Origin: Peristeroidobacter agariperforans
GTDB taxonomy: Bacteria; Pseudomonadota; Gammaproteobacteria; Steroidobacterales; Steroidobacteraceae
NCBI RefSeq assembly: GCF_004138335.1
Contig: NZ_RYFW01000001.1
Coordinates: forward strand, 1,054,001-1,118,000
DNA: 64,000 nucleotides
Direction: 5' to 3'
Part shown: positions 16,921 through 27,557 of the stretch, piece by piece
Numbering within the stretch: position 1 is the stretch's first letter
Layout: each line of letters opens with the position of its first letter
Made by a program: the position numbers and the translations under genes
The notes under the pieces: generated by a model
Told to the model about the DNA's origin: nothing
The model's database searches: none
What the model saw: only the letters and a program-made list of their open reading frames with translations

Positions 16921-18017
16921 GCCACCAACCGCACCAAAGAGTCGACATCGCGCTCGGCGAGCGCAGCTATCCCATCCTGATCGGGCCGCACCTGCTCGAG
17001 GACGACGAGTTGCTGAGCGAGCACATTGCCGCCCGCAATCTGCTCGTCGTCACCAATGAAACCATCGCCCCGCTGTACCTGCGGCCGCTGCAAACGGCGC
17101 TGAAGCATCAGCGTACGGCGGCGCTCGTGCTGCCGGATGGTGAGCAACACAAGACGCTGGACACGCTGTCGCGAATCTTCGATGCGTTGGTGAGCGAGCG
17201 TATGAATCGCGATGCCGCCGTGATCGCGCTCGGCGGCGGCGTCATTGGCGACATGGCAGGATTTGCCGCAGCCTGTTATCAACGTGGCATCGACTACATC
17301 CAGGTGCCAACGACGCTGCTCGCGCAAGTGGATTCGTCCGTCGGCGGCAAGACCGCCGTCAATCACCCGAGCGCCAAGAACATGATTGGCGCATTCCATC
17401 AGCCGCGCTGTGTGATCGCCGATACGGCCACGCTCCACACGCTGCCCGAGCGGGAGTTTGCCGCTGGCATCGCCGAGGTCGTGAAGTACGGTTTGATCTA
17501 CGATCCGACGTTCTTCGCCTGGCTCGAAGAGCATGCCGAGGCTTTGTTGAAACGACTCGACAGCGCGGTCATCTACGCAGTGCGTCGCTCCTGTGAGATC
17601 AAGGCCGAAGTCGTCGGCGTCGACGAGCGCGAGCACGGCTTGCGCGCCATTCTGAATCTGGGTCACACCTTCGGTCATGCCATCGAGACAGCCTCGGGGT
17701 ACGGCAATTGGCTGCACGGTGAGGCGGTTGCGGCAGGCATGGTGATGGCCGCTGATTTGTCCGAGCGGCTGGGCTGGTTGCCGAGCGCCGACAAACAACG
17801 CGCAATCGCTTTGCTGAAGCGATTCAACCTCCCGGTAGACCCGCCGCGCATTGGCGCCGAGCGTGCGCGCGAGCTGATGGGTCTCGATAAGAAAGTGCTC
17901 GACGGCAAGTTGCGCCTGGTGCTGTTGCGAAGCCTCGGCAAGGCGGATGTCGTCAGCGACTATTCCGGCGAAGCGTTCGCCGCCACGATGCGAACGCATT
18001 TCGACGCCGCTGCATGA
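16917..18017 (+). CDS. aroB: 3-dehydroquinate synthase
   Basis: The ATG at 16917 overlaps the aroK stop (ATGA), giving 366 residues, the family norm. It carries the NAD-binding [10 protein letters not shown] and [20 protein letters not shown], the [23 protein letters not shown] block, and the metal ligands in GHTFGHAIE and [10 protein letters not shown]. It converts DAHP to 3-dehydroquinate using NAD and a divalent metal. It is translationally coupled to aroK and dgt. Confidence 0.96.
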   Translation: MSHQPHQRVDIALGERSYPILIGPHLLEDDELLSEHIAARNLLVVTNETIAPLYLRPLQTALKHQRTAALVLPDGEQHKTLDTLSRIFDALVSERMNRDAAVIALGGGVIGDMAGFAAACYQRGIDYIQVPTTLLAQVDSSVGGKTAVNHPSAKNMIGAFHQPRCVIADTATLHTLPEREFAAGIAEVVKYGLIYDPTFFAWLEEHAEALLKRLDSAVIYAVRRSCEIKAEVVGVDEREHGLRAILNLGHTFGHAIETASGYGNWLHGEAVAAGMVMAADLSERLGWLPSADKQRAIALLKRFNLPVDPPRIGAERARELMGLDKKVLDGKLRLVLLRSLGKADVVSDYSGEAFAATMRTHFDAAA

Positions 18018-19177
18018 GCGCCGCGCCCTCGCCGCTCGCGCCCTACGCCTCCTGCGACACCCGTTCGAAGGGTCGTCAGTATCCGGAGGAAGCGCCGCGT
18101 TACCGGAGCGAGTATCAGCGAGACCGCGATCGCATCGTGCACTCCACGGCGTTTCGACGCCTGGTTTATAAAACCCAGGTTTTCGTCAATCACGAAGGCG
18201 ATCTGTTTCGCACGCGCCTGACCCATTCCATCGAGGTCGCGCAGATCGCCCGCACGATCGCGCGAGCGCTGCGGCTCAACGAAACTCTGTGCGAGGCCAT
18301 TTGTCTCGCTCATGACCTGGGCCACACGCCGTTCGGGCACGCCGGGCAGGATGCGCTCAATGCCTGCATGCGAGATTACGGCGGCTTCGAGCACAACCTG
18401 CAGTCGCTGCGTGTCGTCGACGAGCTCGAAGAGCACTACGCCGCCTTCGCTGGCTTGAATCTCACCTTCGAGACGCGCGAAGGCATTCTCAAGCACTGCT
18501 CGCTGAACAATGCGCGCCAGCTCGGCGAATTGGGCGAACGTTTCATCCACCGCCGGCAACCGACGCTGGAGGCGCAGATCGCCAATCTGGCCGATGAGAT
18601 CGCGTATAACAATCACGATCTCGACGACGGTCTGCGCGCCGGCCTCATCACCGTCGACGAATTGAAACGAGTGCCGCTGTTCCAGCGACAGTACGACGTG
18701 GTGATGGCTGCCTATCCAGCGTTGAACGGCCGGCGGCTCGTGCACGAAGTCATCCGTCGCATGATCGCGTACGTCGTGACAGATCTGATCGAAAACACCG
18801 CCGCCCAATTACGCGCCGCCGCCCCGGCCGACGTCGAAGCGGTGCGCGCCGCGCCCGGCGCGTTAGTCAAATTCAGCGAGCCGGTACAGGCCGAACATCT
18901 CGAACTCAAGCGCTACCTGCTCCAGCACGTATACCGTCACTATCGCGTCCTGCGCATGACCAACAAAGCGGACGCGGTCGTCAGCAGCCTGTTCCAAACG
19001 TTCTTCACCCGCCCCGAGCTGTTGCCTACCGAGCATCAGCAGATCGCCACCCAGATGGAAGCCCAATCCGGCGAACCGGGCCGCGCCCGCGCGGTCGCCG
19101 ACTACATCGCCGGCATGACCGACCGCTACGCCATCGTCGAACACGAACGCCTCTTCGATCCGGCCAAGCGCAGCTGA
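18014..19177 (+). CDS. dgt: dGTP triphosphohydrolase-like HD-domain protein
   Basis: The 387-residue protein has the HD-domain metal ligands expected for dGTPases: [19 protein letters not shown] and the [17 protein letters not shown] block, with a later [14 protein letters not shown]. Such enzymes hydrolyse dGTP or other dNTPs to nucleoside and triphosphate. It has the shorter dGTPase-like type 2 length rather than that of E. coli Dgt (about 505). It overlaps the aroB stop (ATGA), so it is the third gene of that operon. Confidence 0.92.
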   Translation: MSAAPSPLAPYASCDTRSKGRQYPEEAPRYRSEYQRDRDRIVHSTAFRRLVYKTQVFVNHEGDLFRTRLTHSIEVAQIARTIARALRLNETLCEAICLAHDLGHTPFGHAGQDALNACMRDYGGFEHNLQSLRVVDELEEHYAAFAGLNLTFETREGILKHCSLNNARQLGELGERFIHRRQPTLEAQIANLADEIAYNNHDLDDGLRAGLITVDELKRVPLFQRQYDVVMAAYPALNGRRLVHEVIRRMIAYVVTDLIENTAAQLRAAAPADVEAVRAAPGALVKFSEPVQAEHLELKRYLLQHVYRHYRVLRMTNKADAVVSSLFQTFFTRPELLPTEHQQIATQMEAQSGEPGRARAVADYIAGMTDRYAIVEHERLFDPAKRS

Positions 19178-19203
19178 GGCGGGGCAACTGGTAAAGTGCG
19201 GCC

Positions 19204-20289
19204 ATGAGCACAGCCAACAGACCGACCCCAAAGAACGACCTGTTCCTCCGCGCGCTGTTGCGGCAGCCGGTGGAGCGCACTCCCGTGTGGATGATGCGTC
19301 AGGCCGGGCGTTATCTGCCGGAGTATCGTGCGACCAGAGAGCGTGCGGGGAATTTTCTGAAGCTGTGCATGACGCCGGAGCTGGCCTGCGAAGTGACGTT
19401 GCAGCCGCTGGATCGTTATCCGCTCGACGCCGCCATTCTGTTCTCCGACATCCTGACGATTCCGCACGCGCTCGGCTTGGGGCTGCAGTTCGAGACGGGG
19501 GAAGGGCCGCGCATCGAGCGGCCGGTGCGGTCGAAGGCGGATGTGGAGAAGCTGGGCGTTCCGGATCCGAATGTCGAGCTGCGCTACGTGATGGATGCGG
19601 TGAGCTTGATTCGAAAGGAGCTGAACGGCCGTGTGCCGCTGATTGGATTTGCCGGCAGCCCATGGACTGTGGGCACCTATATCGTCGAGGGCGGCAGCTC
19701 GCGTGAGTTCTCTCGCATCAAGACGATGATGTACAACGAGCCCGCGACCTTGCGGGCGTTGTTACAGCTGCTCGCTGATTCCACTCGCGCTTATCTCAAC
19801 GCGCAGATCGCCGCTGGCGCACAGGCCGTGATGATTTTCGATACGTGGGGCGGCGTGCTCACGCCGGCTCAGTATCGGGAATTCTCGCTGCACTACATGC
19901 AGAGCATTGTCGATGGTTTGACGCGCGAAGCCGAAGGTCGACGCGTGCCGGTTATTTTGTTCACCAAGGGAGCGGGTGACTGGCTGAGCACCATGGCGCA
20001 GACCGGCTGCGATGCACTGGGTGTCGACTGGACGACCGATCTCGGCGACGCGCGACGTCTCGTGAACGACCGCGTGGCGCTACAAGGGAATCTCGACCCC
20101 AACTGCCTGTATGCGGCGCCTGAGCGAATTCGTGAGGAAGTGGCGCGAGTGCTCGCGAGCTACGGGCACGGCCATGGGCACGTGTTCAATCTCGGCCACG
20201 GTATTCATCCGGCGGTGCCGCCCGAGCACGCCGGCGCGATGATCGCCGCCGTGCACGAGCTGAGCCCGCAGTATCACGCCCAACGCTAG
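19204..20289 (+). CDS. hemE: Uroporphyrinogen decarboxylase
   Basis: The 361-residue protein carries the invariant N-terminal motif [29 protein letters not shown] (substrate Asp), [19 protein letters not shown] and the C-terminal [15 protein letters not shown]. It removes four acetate carboxyls from uroporphyrinogen III to give coproporphyrinogen III in heme synthesis. It is 26 bases after dgt, likely in the same transcript. Its stop overlaps the end of the facing fadD by four bases. Confidence 0.97.
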   Translation: MSTANRPTPKNDLFLRALLRQPVERTPVWMMRQAGRYLPEYRATRERAGNFLKLCMTPELACEVTLQPLDRYPLDAAILFSDILTIPHALGLGLQFETGEGPRIERPVRSKADVEKLGVPDPNVELRYVMDAVSLIRKELNGRVPLIGFAGSPWTVGTYIVEGGSSREFSRIKTMMYNEPATLRALLQLLADSTRAYLNAQIAAGAQAVMIFDTWGGVLTPAQYREFSLHYMQSIVDGLTREAEGRRVPVILFTKGAGDWLSTMAQTGCDALGVDWTTDLGDARRLVNDRVALQGNLDPNCLYAAPERIREEVARVLASYGHGHGHVFNLGHGIHPAVPPEHAGAMIAAVHELSPQYHAQR

Positions 20290-22007
20290 GCGCGCTGGGT
20301 CGCTTCTTTCTTCAACTCATCGCGCAGCGCGCGACGCAGGATCTTGCCGACGTTGGTCTTCGGCAGCTCGTTCCTGAAATAGACATGCCGGGGCACCTTG
20401 TACCCGGTGAGCTGCTGACGTGAGAAATCGATCAGCTGCTGCTCGGTGAGCGACTGATCTTTCTTCACGACGAACAGCGCCACCACTTCGCCCGAGTGCT
20501 CGTCGGCCTTCGCGACCGCGGCGACTTCGAGCACGCCGGGATGAGCGGCGACCACGCTTTCGATCTCGTTCGGATAGACGTTGAAGCCGGACACGAGAAT
20601 CATGTCTTTTTTGCGATCCTCGATGAACACGTAGCCGTTCGCGTCGAGCCGGCCGATGTCGCCGGTGCGCAGCCAGTCACCCATCATGACTTTCGCCGTC
20701 TCGTCCGGACGGTTCCAATAACCGCGCATAACCTGAGGCCCGCGGATGCAGATCTCGCCGACTTTATCGATGCCCAGGTCGTTGCCGTCGTCGTCGCGAA
20801 TGCTGATCTCGGTCGAAGGAATCGGCAGGCCGATGGAGTTGTTGAAGTCCTCGCCGAACGGATTGATACAGGCCGCGGGCGACGTCTCCGTCAAACCCCA
20901 CGCCTGCGTCAGCACGTTGCCAGTGACCTTTTTCCAATGCTCCGCGACCGAACGTTGTACGGCCATGCCGCCGCCCAGGGTGATGCGCAGCGCGCTGAAG
21001 TCGACCTCCGCAAAGCCGGGCGTGTTCAGCAGCGCATTGAACAGCGTGTTCACGCCGCTGATGTACGTGAAGCGGAATTTCTTCAGCTCGGCGACGAACG
21101 CCGGGAAGTCACGCGGGTTGACGATGAGCACGTCGTGCGCGCCGAGCTTCACGAACACCAGCCAATTTCCGGTGAGTGCGAAGATGTGATACAGCGGCAA
21201 GGCCGTGATGATCGTATCCTGACCGACGCTGGCGGACGTACCGATCCACGACTCCGCCTGCAACACGTTCGCAACGATATTCCGATGCGTCAGCATCGCG
21301 CCCTTGGCAACACCCGTCGTGCCGCCGGTGTATTGCAGGAACGCGATGTCGTCGTGAGTCATCGCGATCGGCGTGAACGTTTCGAAACGACCTCGCTGCA
21401 GCGCCTTGTTGAAGCGCACCGCGTTCGGCAAGTCGTAGTGCGGCACCTGCTTGCGCACATGGCGCAACACCAGATTGGCCAGCACCGACTTCGGGAAGTT
21501 CAGCTGATCGCCGACGCCGGTGATGATCACGTGCTCGATCTGCGTCTTGTCGATGACGTGCTCGAGCGTGTGCGCGAAATTCTCGAAAATGACGATCGCT
21601 TTCGCGCCGGAGTCGGTGAGTTGATGCTCCAGCTCGCGGGCGGTGTACAGCGGATTCGTGTTGACGACGGTCAAGCCGGCGCGCAGCGCGCCGTACAACG
21701 CGATCGGATACTGCAGAACGTTGGGCATCATCAGAGCGATGCGGTCGCCCTTCTTCAGGTGCGCGATGCTTTGCAGATACGCCGCGAAGTCGCGCGACAG
21801 CCGCTCGTACTCCGCGTACGTGATCGTGCGGCCCATGCTGGTGAACGCCGGCTTCTCCGCGAAGCGGGTGCAGGCGCCATCGATGAGCTCGACTGCGGAG
21901 GCATATTGATTCGGATTGATCAGCTCCGGCACGCCGGCTGGATAGCTCTTCAGCCAGGGCTTGGTGGACTCGGCCGTCATCGGCGCCCCCTGCGCGATCG
22001 CGTTCAT
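20286..22007 (-). CDS. fadD: Long-chain acyl-CoA synthetase (FadD-type)
   Basis: I use the ATG at 22007, which overlaps the upstream tesA stop (ATGA) and yields 573 residues. The frame extends ten codons further. AMP-binding signatures are [16 protein letters not shown] (P-loop), [22 protein letters not shown] and the linker [18 protein letters not shown], with the catalytic Lys in the late [10 protein letters not shown]. It activates fatty acids with ATP and CoA at the inner membrane. Coupling to a thioesterase gene suggests a lipid-turnover unit. Confidence 0.93.
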   Translation of the reverse strand: MNAIAQGAPMTAESTKPWLKSYPAGVPELINPNQYASAVELIDGACTRFAEKPAFTSMGRTITYAEYERLSRDFAAYLQSIAHLKKGDRIALMMPNVLQYPIALYGALRAGLTVVNTNPLYTARELEHQLTDSGAKAIVIFENFAHTLEHVIDKTQIEHVIITGVGDQLNFPKSVLANLVLRHVRKQVPHYDLPNAVRFNKALQRGRFETFTPIAMTHDDIAFLQYTGGTTGVAKGAMLTHRNIVANVLQAESWIGTSASVGQDTIITALPLYHIFALTGNWLVFVKLGAHDVLIVNPRDFPAFVAELKKFRFTYISGVNTLFNALLNTPGFAEVDFSALRITLGGGMAVQRSVAEHWKKVTGNVLTQAWGLTETSPAACINPFGEDFNNSIGLPIPSTEISIRDDDGNDLGIDKVGEICIRGPQVMRGYWNRPDETAKVMMGDWLRTGDIGRLDANGYVFIEDRKKDMILVSGFNVYPNEIESVVAAHPGVLEVAAVAKADEHSGEVVALFVVKKDQSLTEQQLIDFSRQQLTGYKVPRHVYFRNELPKTNVGKILRRALRDELKKEATQRA

Positions 22008-22678
22008 TTTTTCAGTACCTTGTTCAGTGCCGGCCACAGATTGTCCAGCAATTTGGGTTGTGCCGTGGCATTGGGATGGATGCCGTCGGACTGCATCAGG
22101 GTGTCGTCCAGCGCCACGCCGTCCAGAAAGAAATCGACCAGCGGCACGTCGTATTTTTTCGCCAGCTCACCATACAGTGCGTGGAAGGTGTTGGCATATT
22201 CGGCGCCGTAGTTCGGCGGCATGCGCATGCCTACCAGCACCACCTTGGCCTGCGTCGCCTGGCTGGTCTCGATCAAGTACTCGAAGTTGCTGCGTACCTG
22301 TTTCAATGGCAGGCCGCGCAGGCCGTCGTTGCCGCCAAGCTCGATGATGACAACCGCTGGCTTGTGCAGTTCCAATGCACGGGGCAGCCGACTGCGCGCA
22401 CCGCCGGTCGTTTCGCCGCTAATACTGGCATTGACTACGCGGTACCCGTAACCTTGCTTGGCCAGCCGTTGTTCCAGCAAGGCCACCCAGGTGGCATCCA
22501 CTTTGACGCCATAGCCGGCGCTCAGGCTGTCGCCGAGCACCAGGATGGGTTTCGGTGCTGCCGCCGCTTGAACCAAACCTGGCAGCGCCAGTCCCAGCCC
22601 CAGCAGACTGAATACCGCCAGGCTGAAACCGATCGCGACAGCGCGGCATAAGTTTCCGCTAAGTTGGCGCTGGCACAC
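22004..22678 (-). CDS. tesA: TesA-like SGNH acyl-CoA thioesterase/lysophospholipase
   Basis: The SGNH-hydrolase blocks are clear: ILVLGDSLSAGYG with nucleophile S51 in this numbering, the IIELGGNDGLRG block and the catalytic DGIHPNA near the C-terminus. The start is uncertain. I use GTG at 22678 (224 residues), which leaves a hydrophobic signal peptide ending near VQAAAA before PKPILVLG, so the enzyme should be periplasmic. Upstream ATGs (22768, 22762) would collide with the divergent ABC gene. It overlaps fadD by four bases. Confidence 0.86.
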   Translation of the reverse strand: MCQRQLSGNLCRAVAIGFSLAVFSLLGLGLALPGLVQAAAAPKPILVLGDSLSAGYGVKVDATWVALLEQRLAKQGYGYRVVNASISGETTGGARSRLPRALELHKPAVVIIELGGNDGLRGLPLKQVRSNFEYLIETSQATQAKVVLVGMRMPPNYGAEYANTFHALYGELAKKYDVPLVDFFLDGVALDDTLMQSDGIHPNATAQPKLLDNLWPALNKVLKK

Positions 22679-22760
22679 TGAGACAGCCCGCGCCGTGTCG
22701 TTTAACAGTGCGAGCAGCCGCAATTCTGATTTGCCCAACGATCCAGATTCAGATCTCGAC

Positions 22761-23438
22761 ATGAGCATTGCGCAACCGGTCCTCAGAGCGGAAAAAATCA
22801 GCAAGCAGGTTAGCAGTCCGGAGGGAACGCTGGCCATCCTGGCGGACGTCGATCTGAGTATTCAGGCCGGCGAGACCGTTGCCATCATCGGTGCGTCGGG
22901 CGCGGGCAAATCCACGTTGCTGGCCTTGCTCGCCGGGTTGGACGAACCGACTGACGGACGAATCTGGCTGAACGGCGCCGAACTCACTGCGCTGGATGAA
23001 GACGGCCGCGCCGCGGTGCGCGCCCAGCATGTGGGCTTCGTGTTCCAGAGCTTTCATCTCGTGCCGTCCCTCACCGCCATCGAGAATGTAATGTTGCCGT
23101 TGGAGCTTGCCGGAAGGTCCGGAGCGCGCGAGGCGGCATCGGAAGTGCTGGAAAAGGTCGGCTTGATGCCGCGGCGTGAGCACTACCCACGGCAACTCTC
23201 TGGCGGCGAGCAACAACGCGTCGCCATCGCACGCGCGTTCGTTACGCGGCCCGCATTGTTATTTGCGGATGAGCCGACCGGCAATCTCGATTCGGCGACC
23301 GGCGAGCGCATCATCGAATTGTTGTTCGAGCTGAATCGCGCCGCGCAGACCACGCTGGTCGTGGTCACTCACGACAACGCGATTGCGCAGCGATGCGGGC
23401 GCACGATTCGCATCGACGCCGGCAAGGTCGCCGCATGA
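22761..23438 (+). CDS. ABC transporter ATP-binding protein, YbbA/LolD type
   Basis: The 225-residue ATPase (ATG at 22761; a GTG at 22695 is possible) has Walker A GASGAGKST, Q-loop VFQSFHLVPSLTAIENV, signature LSGGEQQRVAIAR and Walker B LLFADEPTGNLD, the typical MacB/LolD subfamily. It overlaps the permease gene by four bases (ATGA). It is divergent from tesA, exactly as ybbA is from tesA in E. coli, which supports a YbbA identity. Confidence 0.9.
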   Translation: MSIAQPVLRAEKISKQVSSPEGTLAILADVDLSIQAGETVAIIGASGAGKSTLLALLAGLDEPTDGRIWLNGAELTALDEDGRAAVRAQHVGFVFQSFHLVPSLTAIENVMLPLELAGRSGAREAASEVLEKVGLMPRREHYPRQLSGGEQQRVAIARAFVTRPALLFADEPTGNLDSATGERIIELLFELNRAAQTTLVVVTHDNAIAQRCGRTIRIDAGKVAA

Positions 23439-25924
23439 AAGCGCTGAGGCTCGCAATCCTGGCACTGGCGCGCGACGGCAAATCGGGCGAGCTGCGAGTC
23501 TTGATGCTGGCGCTGCTGGTTGCCGTGTCGGCGCTGACCGCCGTGGGATTCTTCACCAGTCGCGTGAGTCTCGCGGTCGATCAGCAAGCGGGCGAAGTTT
23601 TGGCGGCAGACCTGCGCTTGCAATCGCGCTCGGCGCTGGATTCACAGTATTTTCAGATGGCCAAAGACGCGGGCCTGAAAACCGCGGAGCTGTCCAACTT
23701 CCCGAGCGTCGTGTTCAATGGCGAAGACAGCGCGCTGACGGCGATTCGCGCGGTCTCTCCCGAGTATCCGCTGCGAGGACGCGTCAAAGTTGCAGATGTA
23801 CCGTTTGGCCCTGCGCAGGAAGTCACCACGATTCCCGGGCCCGGCGAGGCATGGCTCGAAGCACGCTTGTTTGCGCAGCTCGGCGCCAAGGTAGGCGACA
23901 AGATTCGCGTCGGCTCGAGCGAGCTCACCGCGACCCGCGTGCTGGACTATCGACCTGACCAAGGCTCGCAGTTCGTCGACCTCGCGCCGACTTTGCTCAT
24001 GCGTCTCGACGAGGTCGAGGCGACCGGGCTCGCGCAGGAAGGCAGCCGCATCTCTCACTACGCACTATTCGCGGGAGAGCAGCAGGCCGTCGCAGCGTTC
24101 AAACAGCGGCTGACGGAAATCAAAAAGCCCGGCCAGCGCATCGTCGACCTGGCCGATGCCAGCCCGCAGATCCGCTCCGCCATCGACCGTGCCAGCCGAT
24201 TCCTGAATCTCGCCGCCTTGGTGACCATCCTGCTGGCTGCAATTGCCGTGGCGATTTCGGCGCGACGCTATGTCGCCCGACATCTCGATACCGTCGCGTT
24301 GATGAAGAGCATGGGCGCGCCTCAGCGACTCGTGCTGTCCATCAGCGTGCTCGAGTTACTGATGATCGGTTTGATCGCAGGCATCGTCGGCGCGGTGATC
24401 GGGTATGCGGCTCAGGAAGGCATTGCCTATCTGTTGAAAGATCTGGTGCGCGGCGAGCTGCCAAGGCCATCGCTGAGCGCCGGCGGTTTGGGGATCGTGA
24501 CTTCAGTGCTGATCCTGATTGGCTTCGCGCTGCCGCCGTTGTTACAGCTGCGCTTCGTGCCGCCGGCCCGGGTGCTGCGACGCAATCTCGAGCCGCCTCC
24601 GCTGCGCTACGTCACCGTCTACGGAACGGCACTCGCCGCGCTCGTCGCGCTGCTGGCGTGGTTGGTTCGTGATGCGCAGCTGCTGTTGTATGTGTTCGGC
24701 GGAACGTTTGTGACGTTCGCGGCGCTGATGCTTGCCGGCTGGGTTCTGGTGCGTGCATTGAGCGGATTGCGTGGCAGCGTCGGCGTGTCGTGGCGATACG
24801 GCATGGCAAATATCGCGCGGCGCGGTCGCGACAGCGTCATTCAAATCGTCGCCTTCGGATTGGGCCTGATGGTGTTGCTGTTGCTCGCGGTGGTTCGCAA
24901 TGACCTCATGCAAGAGTGGAAGGCGAGCCTGCCGGAGAATGCGCCCAATCATTTCATGATCAACATCCGTCCGGACCAGACCGAGCCGGTCCGTGAGTTC
25001 TTCGCAGAGCGCTCGATCGGGCCGCCGCAGCTGGTGCCGATGATTCGCGCCAGGCTCATCAAGATCGATGGCAAGTCGGCCGGCGATCTGCAACTCCAGA
25101 GCGATCGCGGCCGGGATTTTCTGGATCGCGAAGCGAATCTCACCTGGGCCGAGACCATGCAGGACGACAACAAGCTGGTCGCCGGCGAATGGTGGCGTCC
25201 GAACGACGGCGGTGGGCCGCGCGTGTCGGTTGAGGTGGAAATGGCGGAAGCGCTGGGCCTGAAGCTCGGCGACGAGCTGACTTACGACGTAGCTGGCGAG
25301 ACCATCGTGGCTCGCGTCACCAGCTTCCGTGAAGTGCAGTGGGATTCGTTCCGGCCGAATTTCTTCATGGTGTTTTCGCCCGGCACGCTCAACGACAGCA
25401 CCGGCACCTACATCACCAGCGTGCACATTCCTCGCGAGCAGCGGCCGGTGCTGATGGACTTCGTGCGCCAGTTTCCGGAAGTGACGGCCATCGACCTCGA
25501 AGCGATCCTCACGCAAGTGCGTGGAGTGATGGATAAGGCTTCGTTAGCCGTGCAGTACGTGTTCGGGTTTACGCTGCTCGCGGGCGTCACGGTGCTGCTG
25601 GCTGCCATACAAGCGACCCGCGACGAGCGGCGTTACGAGAGCGCGATGTTGCGAACGTTGGGCGCGAGCCGTCGCGTCGTATTGCAAGGAGTGGCGGCGG
25701 AATTCACGACGCTGGGGATTCTGTCGGGGACGCTCGCGGCGATCGGCGCAACGGCGGCGGGATATTTCCTCGCCACCGAGATCTTCAATCTCGACTACAC
25801 GTTCGATATGACCGTGTGGGCGGTGGGATTGGTGGCCGGGGCGGTGCTGGTCGGGCTCAGCGGAACCCTGGCGACGCGCTCAGTCGTAAATCATCCGCCG
25901 GTGGCTACGCTGCGCGGCGGATGA
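23435..25924 (+). CDS. ABC transporter permease, YbbP-like (FtsX/MacB fold)
   Basis: The 829-residue membrane protein has an N-terminal helix (VLMLALLVAVSALTAVGFF), a periplasmic domain and FtsX-type membrane bundles in the middle and at the C-terminus. The ATG at 23435 overlaps the ATPase stop. The YbbA/YbbP family, next to TesA, is proposed to move hydrophobic compounds or lipids from the inner membrane; this is family knowledge, not shown here. It ends two bases from the facing gene. Confidence 0.88.
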   Translation: MKALRLAILALARDGKSGELRVLMLALLVAVSALTAVGFFTSRVSLAVDQQAGEVLAADLRLQSRSALDSQYFQMAKDAGLKTAELSNFPSVVFNGEDSALTAIRAVSPEYPLRGRVKVADVPFGPAQEVTTIPGPGEAWLEARLFAQLGAKVGDKIRVGSSELTATRVLDYRPDQGSQFVDLAPTLLMRLDEVEATGLAQEGSRISHYALFAGEQQAVAAFKQRLTEIKKPGQRIVDLADASPQIRSAIDRASRFLNLAALVTILLAAIAVAISARRYVARHLDTVALMKSMGAPQRLVLSISVLELLMIGLIAGIVGAVIGYAAQEGIAYLLKDLVRGELPRPSLSAGGLGIVTSVLILIGFALPPLLQLRFVPPARVLRRNLEPPPLRYVTVYGTALAALVALLAWLVRDAQLLLYVFGGTFVTFAALMLAGWVLVRALSGLRGSVGVSWRYGMANIARRGRDSVIQIVAFGLGLMVLLLLAVVRNDLMQEWKASLPENAPNHFMINIRPDQTEPVREFFAERSIGPPQLVPMIRARLIKIDGKSAGDLQLQSDRGRDFLDREANLTWAETMQDDNKLVAGEWWRPNDGGGPRVSVEVEMAEALGLKLGDELTYDVAGETIVARVTSFREVQWDSFRPNFFMVFSPGTLNDSTGTYITSVHIPREQRPVLMDFVRQFPEVTAIDLEAILTQVRGVMDKASLAVQYVFGFTLLAGVTVLLAAIQATRDERRYESAMLRTLGASRRVVLQGVAAEFTTLGILSGTLAAIGATAAGYFLATEIFNLDYTFDMTVWAVGLVAGAVLVGLSGTLATRSVVNHPPVATLRGG

Positions 25925-25926
25925 GA

Positions 25927-26706
25927 TCACTGCAGACCCAGCATCATCCAGCCGACGGTCTGGGTCTGGCCGCGCCAGTTGTAACCTTCGACTTTCACCA
26001 GATAGTCGCCCGGGCCGAAGGCGGATGAGTTCAGGCTGAAGCGCACTTCCTTGTTGGAGTCGCGCATGATGCGTTTGATCTGCATCACCCGCACGCCGTC
26101 GTTTCTGTCGATGGTGATCTGGAACTGCTGGATCTTGCCGTCGGTCGCGTCGATGCTGATGTCGAGCAGCTGCGCGGGCGTGACCCAGCCGAGCGCGAGC
26201 GTCGGCTGTCCGGGCTTGGCTGCGACCAGCTGCGCTTTGTAGCGCTGCACGCTGCCAGGCGGTTGCATCTGTGTACTGTTCTGCTCGTCCGCGGCGACTT
26301 GCATTTGTTCGGACAGCGAACGCACTTGCAGGCCGAATATCACCGCAGCAGCAGCGGCAATCAGCAGCGCGAGCCCCAACCCCATGACGAGCACGCTGTT
26401 GACGGCGAAGCCGGAGCGGCTCCGGCGCATTTCTTCCCGCGCTTCTTCGGGATCGAAACCATCGTCGGTTTCTTCCATCACAGCGCGCGTCGAGCTGGAT
26501 GGAATCGCTTCGAATACGCCCGTCTCGCTGCCGTCGGCCGGACGACGAGACAGGCGCGTCTTCAGACGCACGGGAATCGGCAAGGCCTGCAGGAAGGCCG
26601 GATTGTCGAGACAGAACTTCTCGAACTCGCGCGCCTCGCGCACCGTCAGGTCGCCGGACAAGTAGCGATCTACGACGTGCTCGTTCTCGATGTACCTGCG
26701 ATCCAT
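25927..26706 (-). CDS. Single-pass membrane protein, anti-sigma-like N-terminus
   Basis: The 259-residue protein has a cytoplasmic N-terminus (YIENEHVVDRYLSGDLTVREAREFEKFCLDNPAFL) resembling the short helical domain of anti-sigma-type proteins but lacking a zinc His-Cys-Cys set. An acidic linker follows, then one membrane helix at about 105-130 and a periplasmic beta-rich C-terminal domain. No sigma factor gene is adjacent. Function is unknown; an envelope sensor or regulator is a guess. Confidence 0.7.
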   Translation of the reverse strand: MDRRYIENEHVVDRYLSGDLTVREAREFEKFCLDNPAFLQALPIPVRLKTRLSRRPADGSETGVFEAIPSSSTRAVMEETDDGFDPEEAREEMRRSRSGFAVNSVLVMGLGLALLIAAAAAVIFGLQVRSLSEQMQVAADEQNSTQMQPPGSVQRYKAQLVAAKPGQPTLALGWVTPAQLLDISIDATDGKIQQFQITIDRNDGVRVMQIKRIMRDSNKEVRFSLNSSAFGPGDYLVKVEGYNWRGQTQTVGWMMLGLQ

Positions 26707-26822
26707 CCGCGTGGTCCGATTGCCATAACGCGTGGCAGGTTAACAAAAGGACGTAGGCGCATATGTCGAGCGGGTCCGCAAAATCACTCAATAGTGAGAC
26801 CTGCCACACACTTTAGTGAGTG

Positions 26823-27452
26823 TCAGGGAGTGCCTGCCTTGGCGGCCTCCTCGGCCACGCACTTGGCGCATTTCGGCCAATAGGGCTTGGCGATGCGGTC
26901 CAGGGTCCAGCGGTTGCCCTCGGCGAAGAATTTGCGCATGGCCTGGGATTGCGGCTCGTCGGTATAGCCCAGCCCGACGATGCGCACTTGAGTCATGTTG
27001 TCCCCGGCGGGCGTCAGATAAATCACGGTCCAGGTGCCGGCGATGGCGTCGGGATATTTGAAATCCGCCGGCGCCTGCTTGATGCGGATCGCCAACATGC
27101 GCTCCGGCTCGTACGCCAGGATTTCGTTGACGATGGTGTGGGCATCGCCGAGCCGGCCCTTGGGATCGTAGTGCGTGCGGATGGCGCCGCCGACCTTGAA
27201 GTCGACCTCGGCATGGGCGACGCCGGTCTGTTTGTAACCTTCGGCAGTGGTGAAGATCCGCCACACCTCGGCCGGCGACGCGTTGATAAATCCTTCGGTG
27301 ACCTGCGGCTCGGCGGCCAGCGTGGCTTGCGACCACCAGCAGGCCGCGCTCAGAAGCACGGCGGATAGACAGCGTCCCAGGCGTTGTAACAATCCGGTGC
27401 GGCGTGCCGAAATGCTTGTTCTGTCAGGGAACTGTGGGGTTCTACTCATCAT
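26823..27452 (-). CDS. Secreted SRPBCC (START/Bet v1-like) protein
   Basis: The true start appears to be the double ATG at 27452, after an AGAGG site. The frame is open much further (to 28109) but that part is antisense to the next gene. The 209-residue product has a signal peptide (LGRCLSAVLLSAACWWSQATLAA) and then EGFINASPAEVWRIFTTAEGY, the typical opening of SRPBCC polyketide-cyclase/dehydrase-like domains that bind hydrophobic ligands. C-terminal cysteines (CAKC) are notable. Ligand is unknown. Confidence 0.8.
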   Translation of the reverse strand: MMSRTPQFPDRTSISARRTGLLQRLGRCLSAVLLSAACWWSQATLAAEPQVTEGFINASPAEVWRIFTTAEGYKQTGVAHAEVDFKVGGAIRTHYDPKGRLGDAHTIVNEILAYEPERMLAIRIKQAPADFKYPDAIAGTWTVIYLTPAGDNMTQVRIVGLGYTDEPQSQAMRKFFAEGNRWTLDRIAKPYWPKCAKCVAEEAAKAGTP

Positions 27453-27557
27453 TCTTGCAGACCTCTGGCCGATACTGCGATGCTTGGTCGGTTGCTCTAA
27501 TGCCGGAATTATCGACCCAATTATCGACCAGCATCCATCGACGGGCAGTGCATTCGC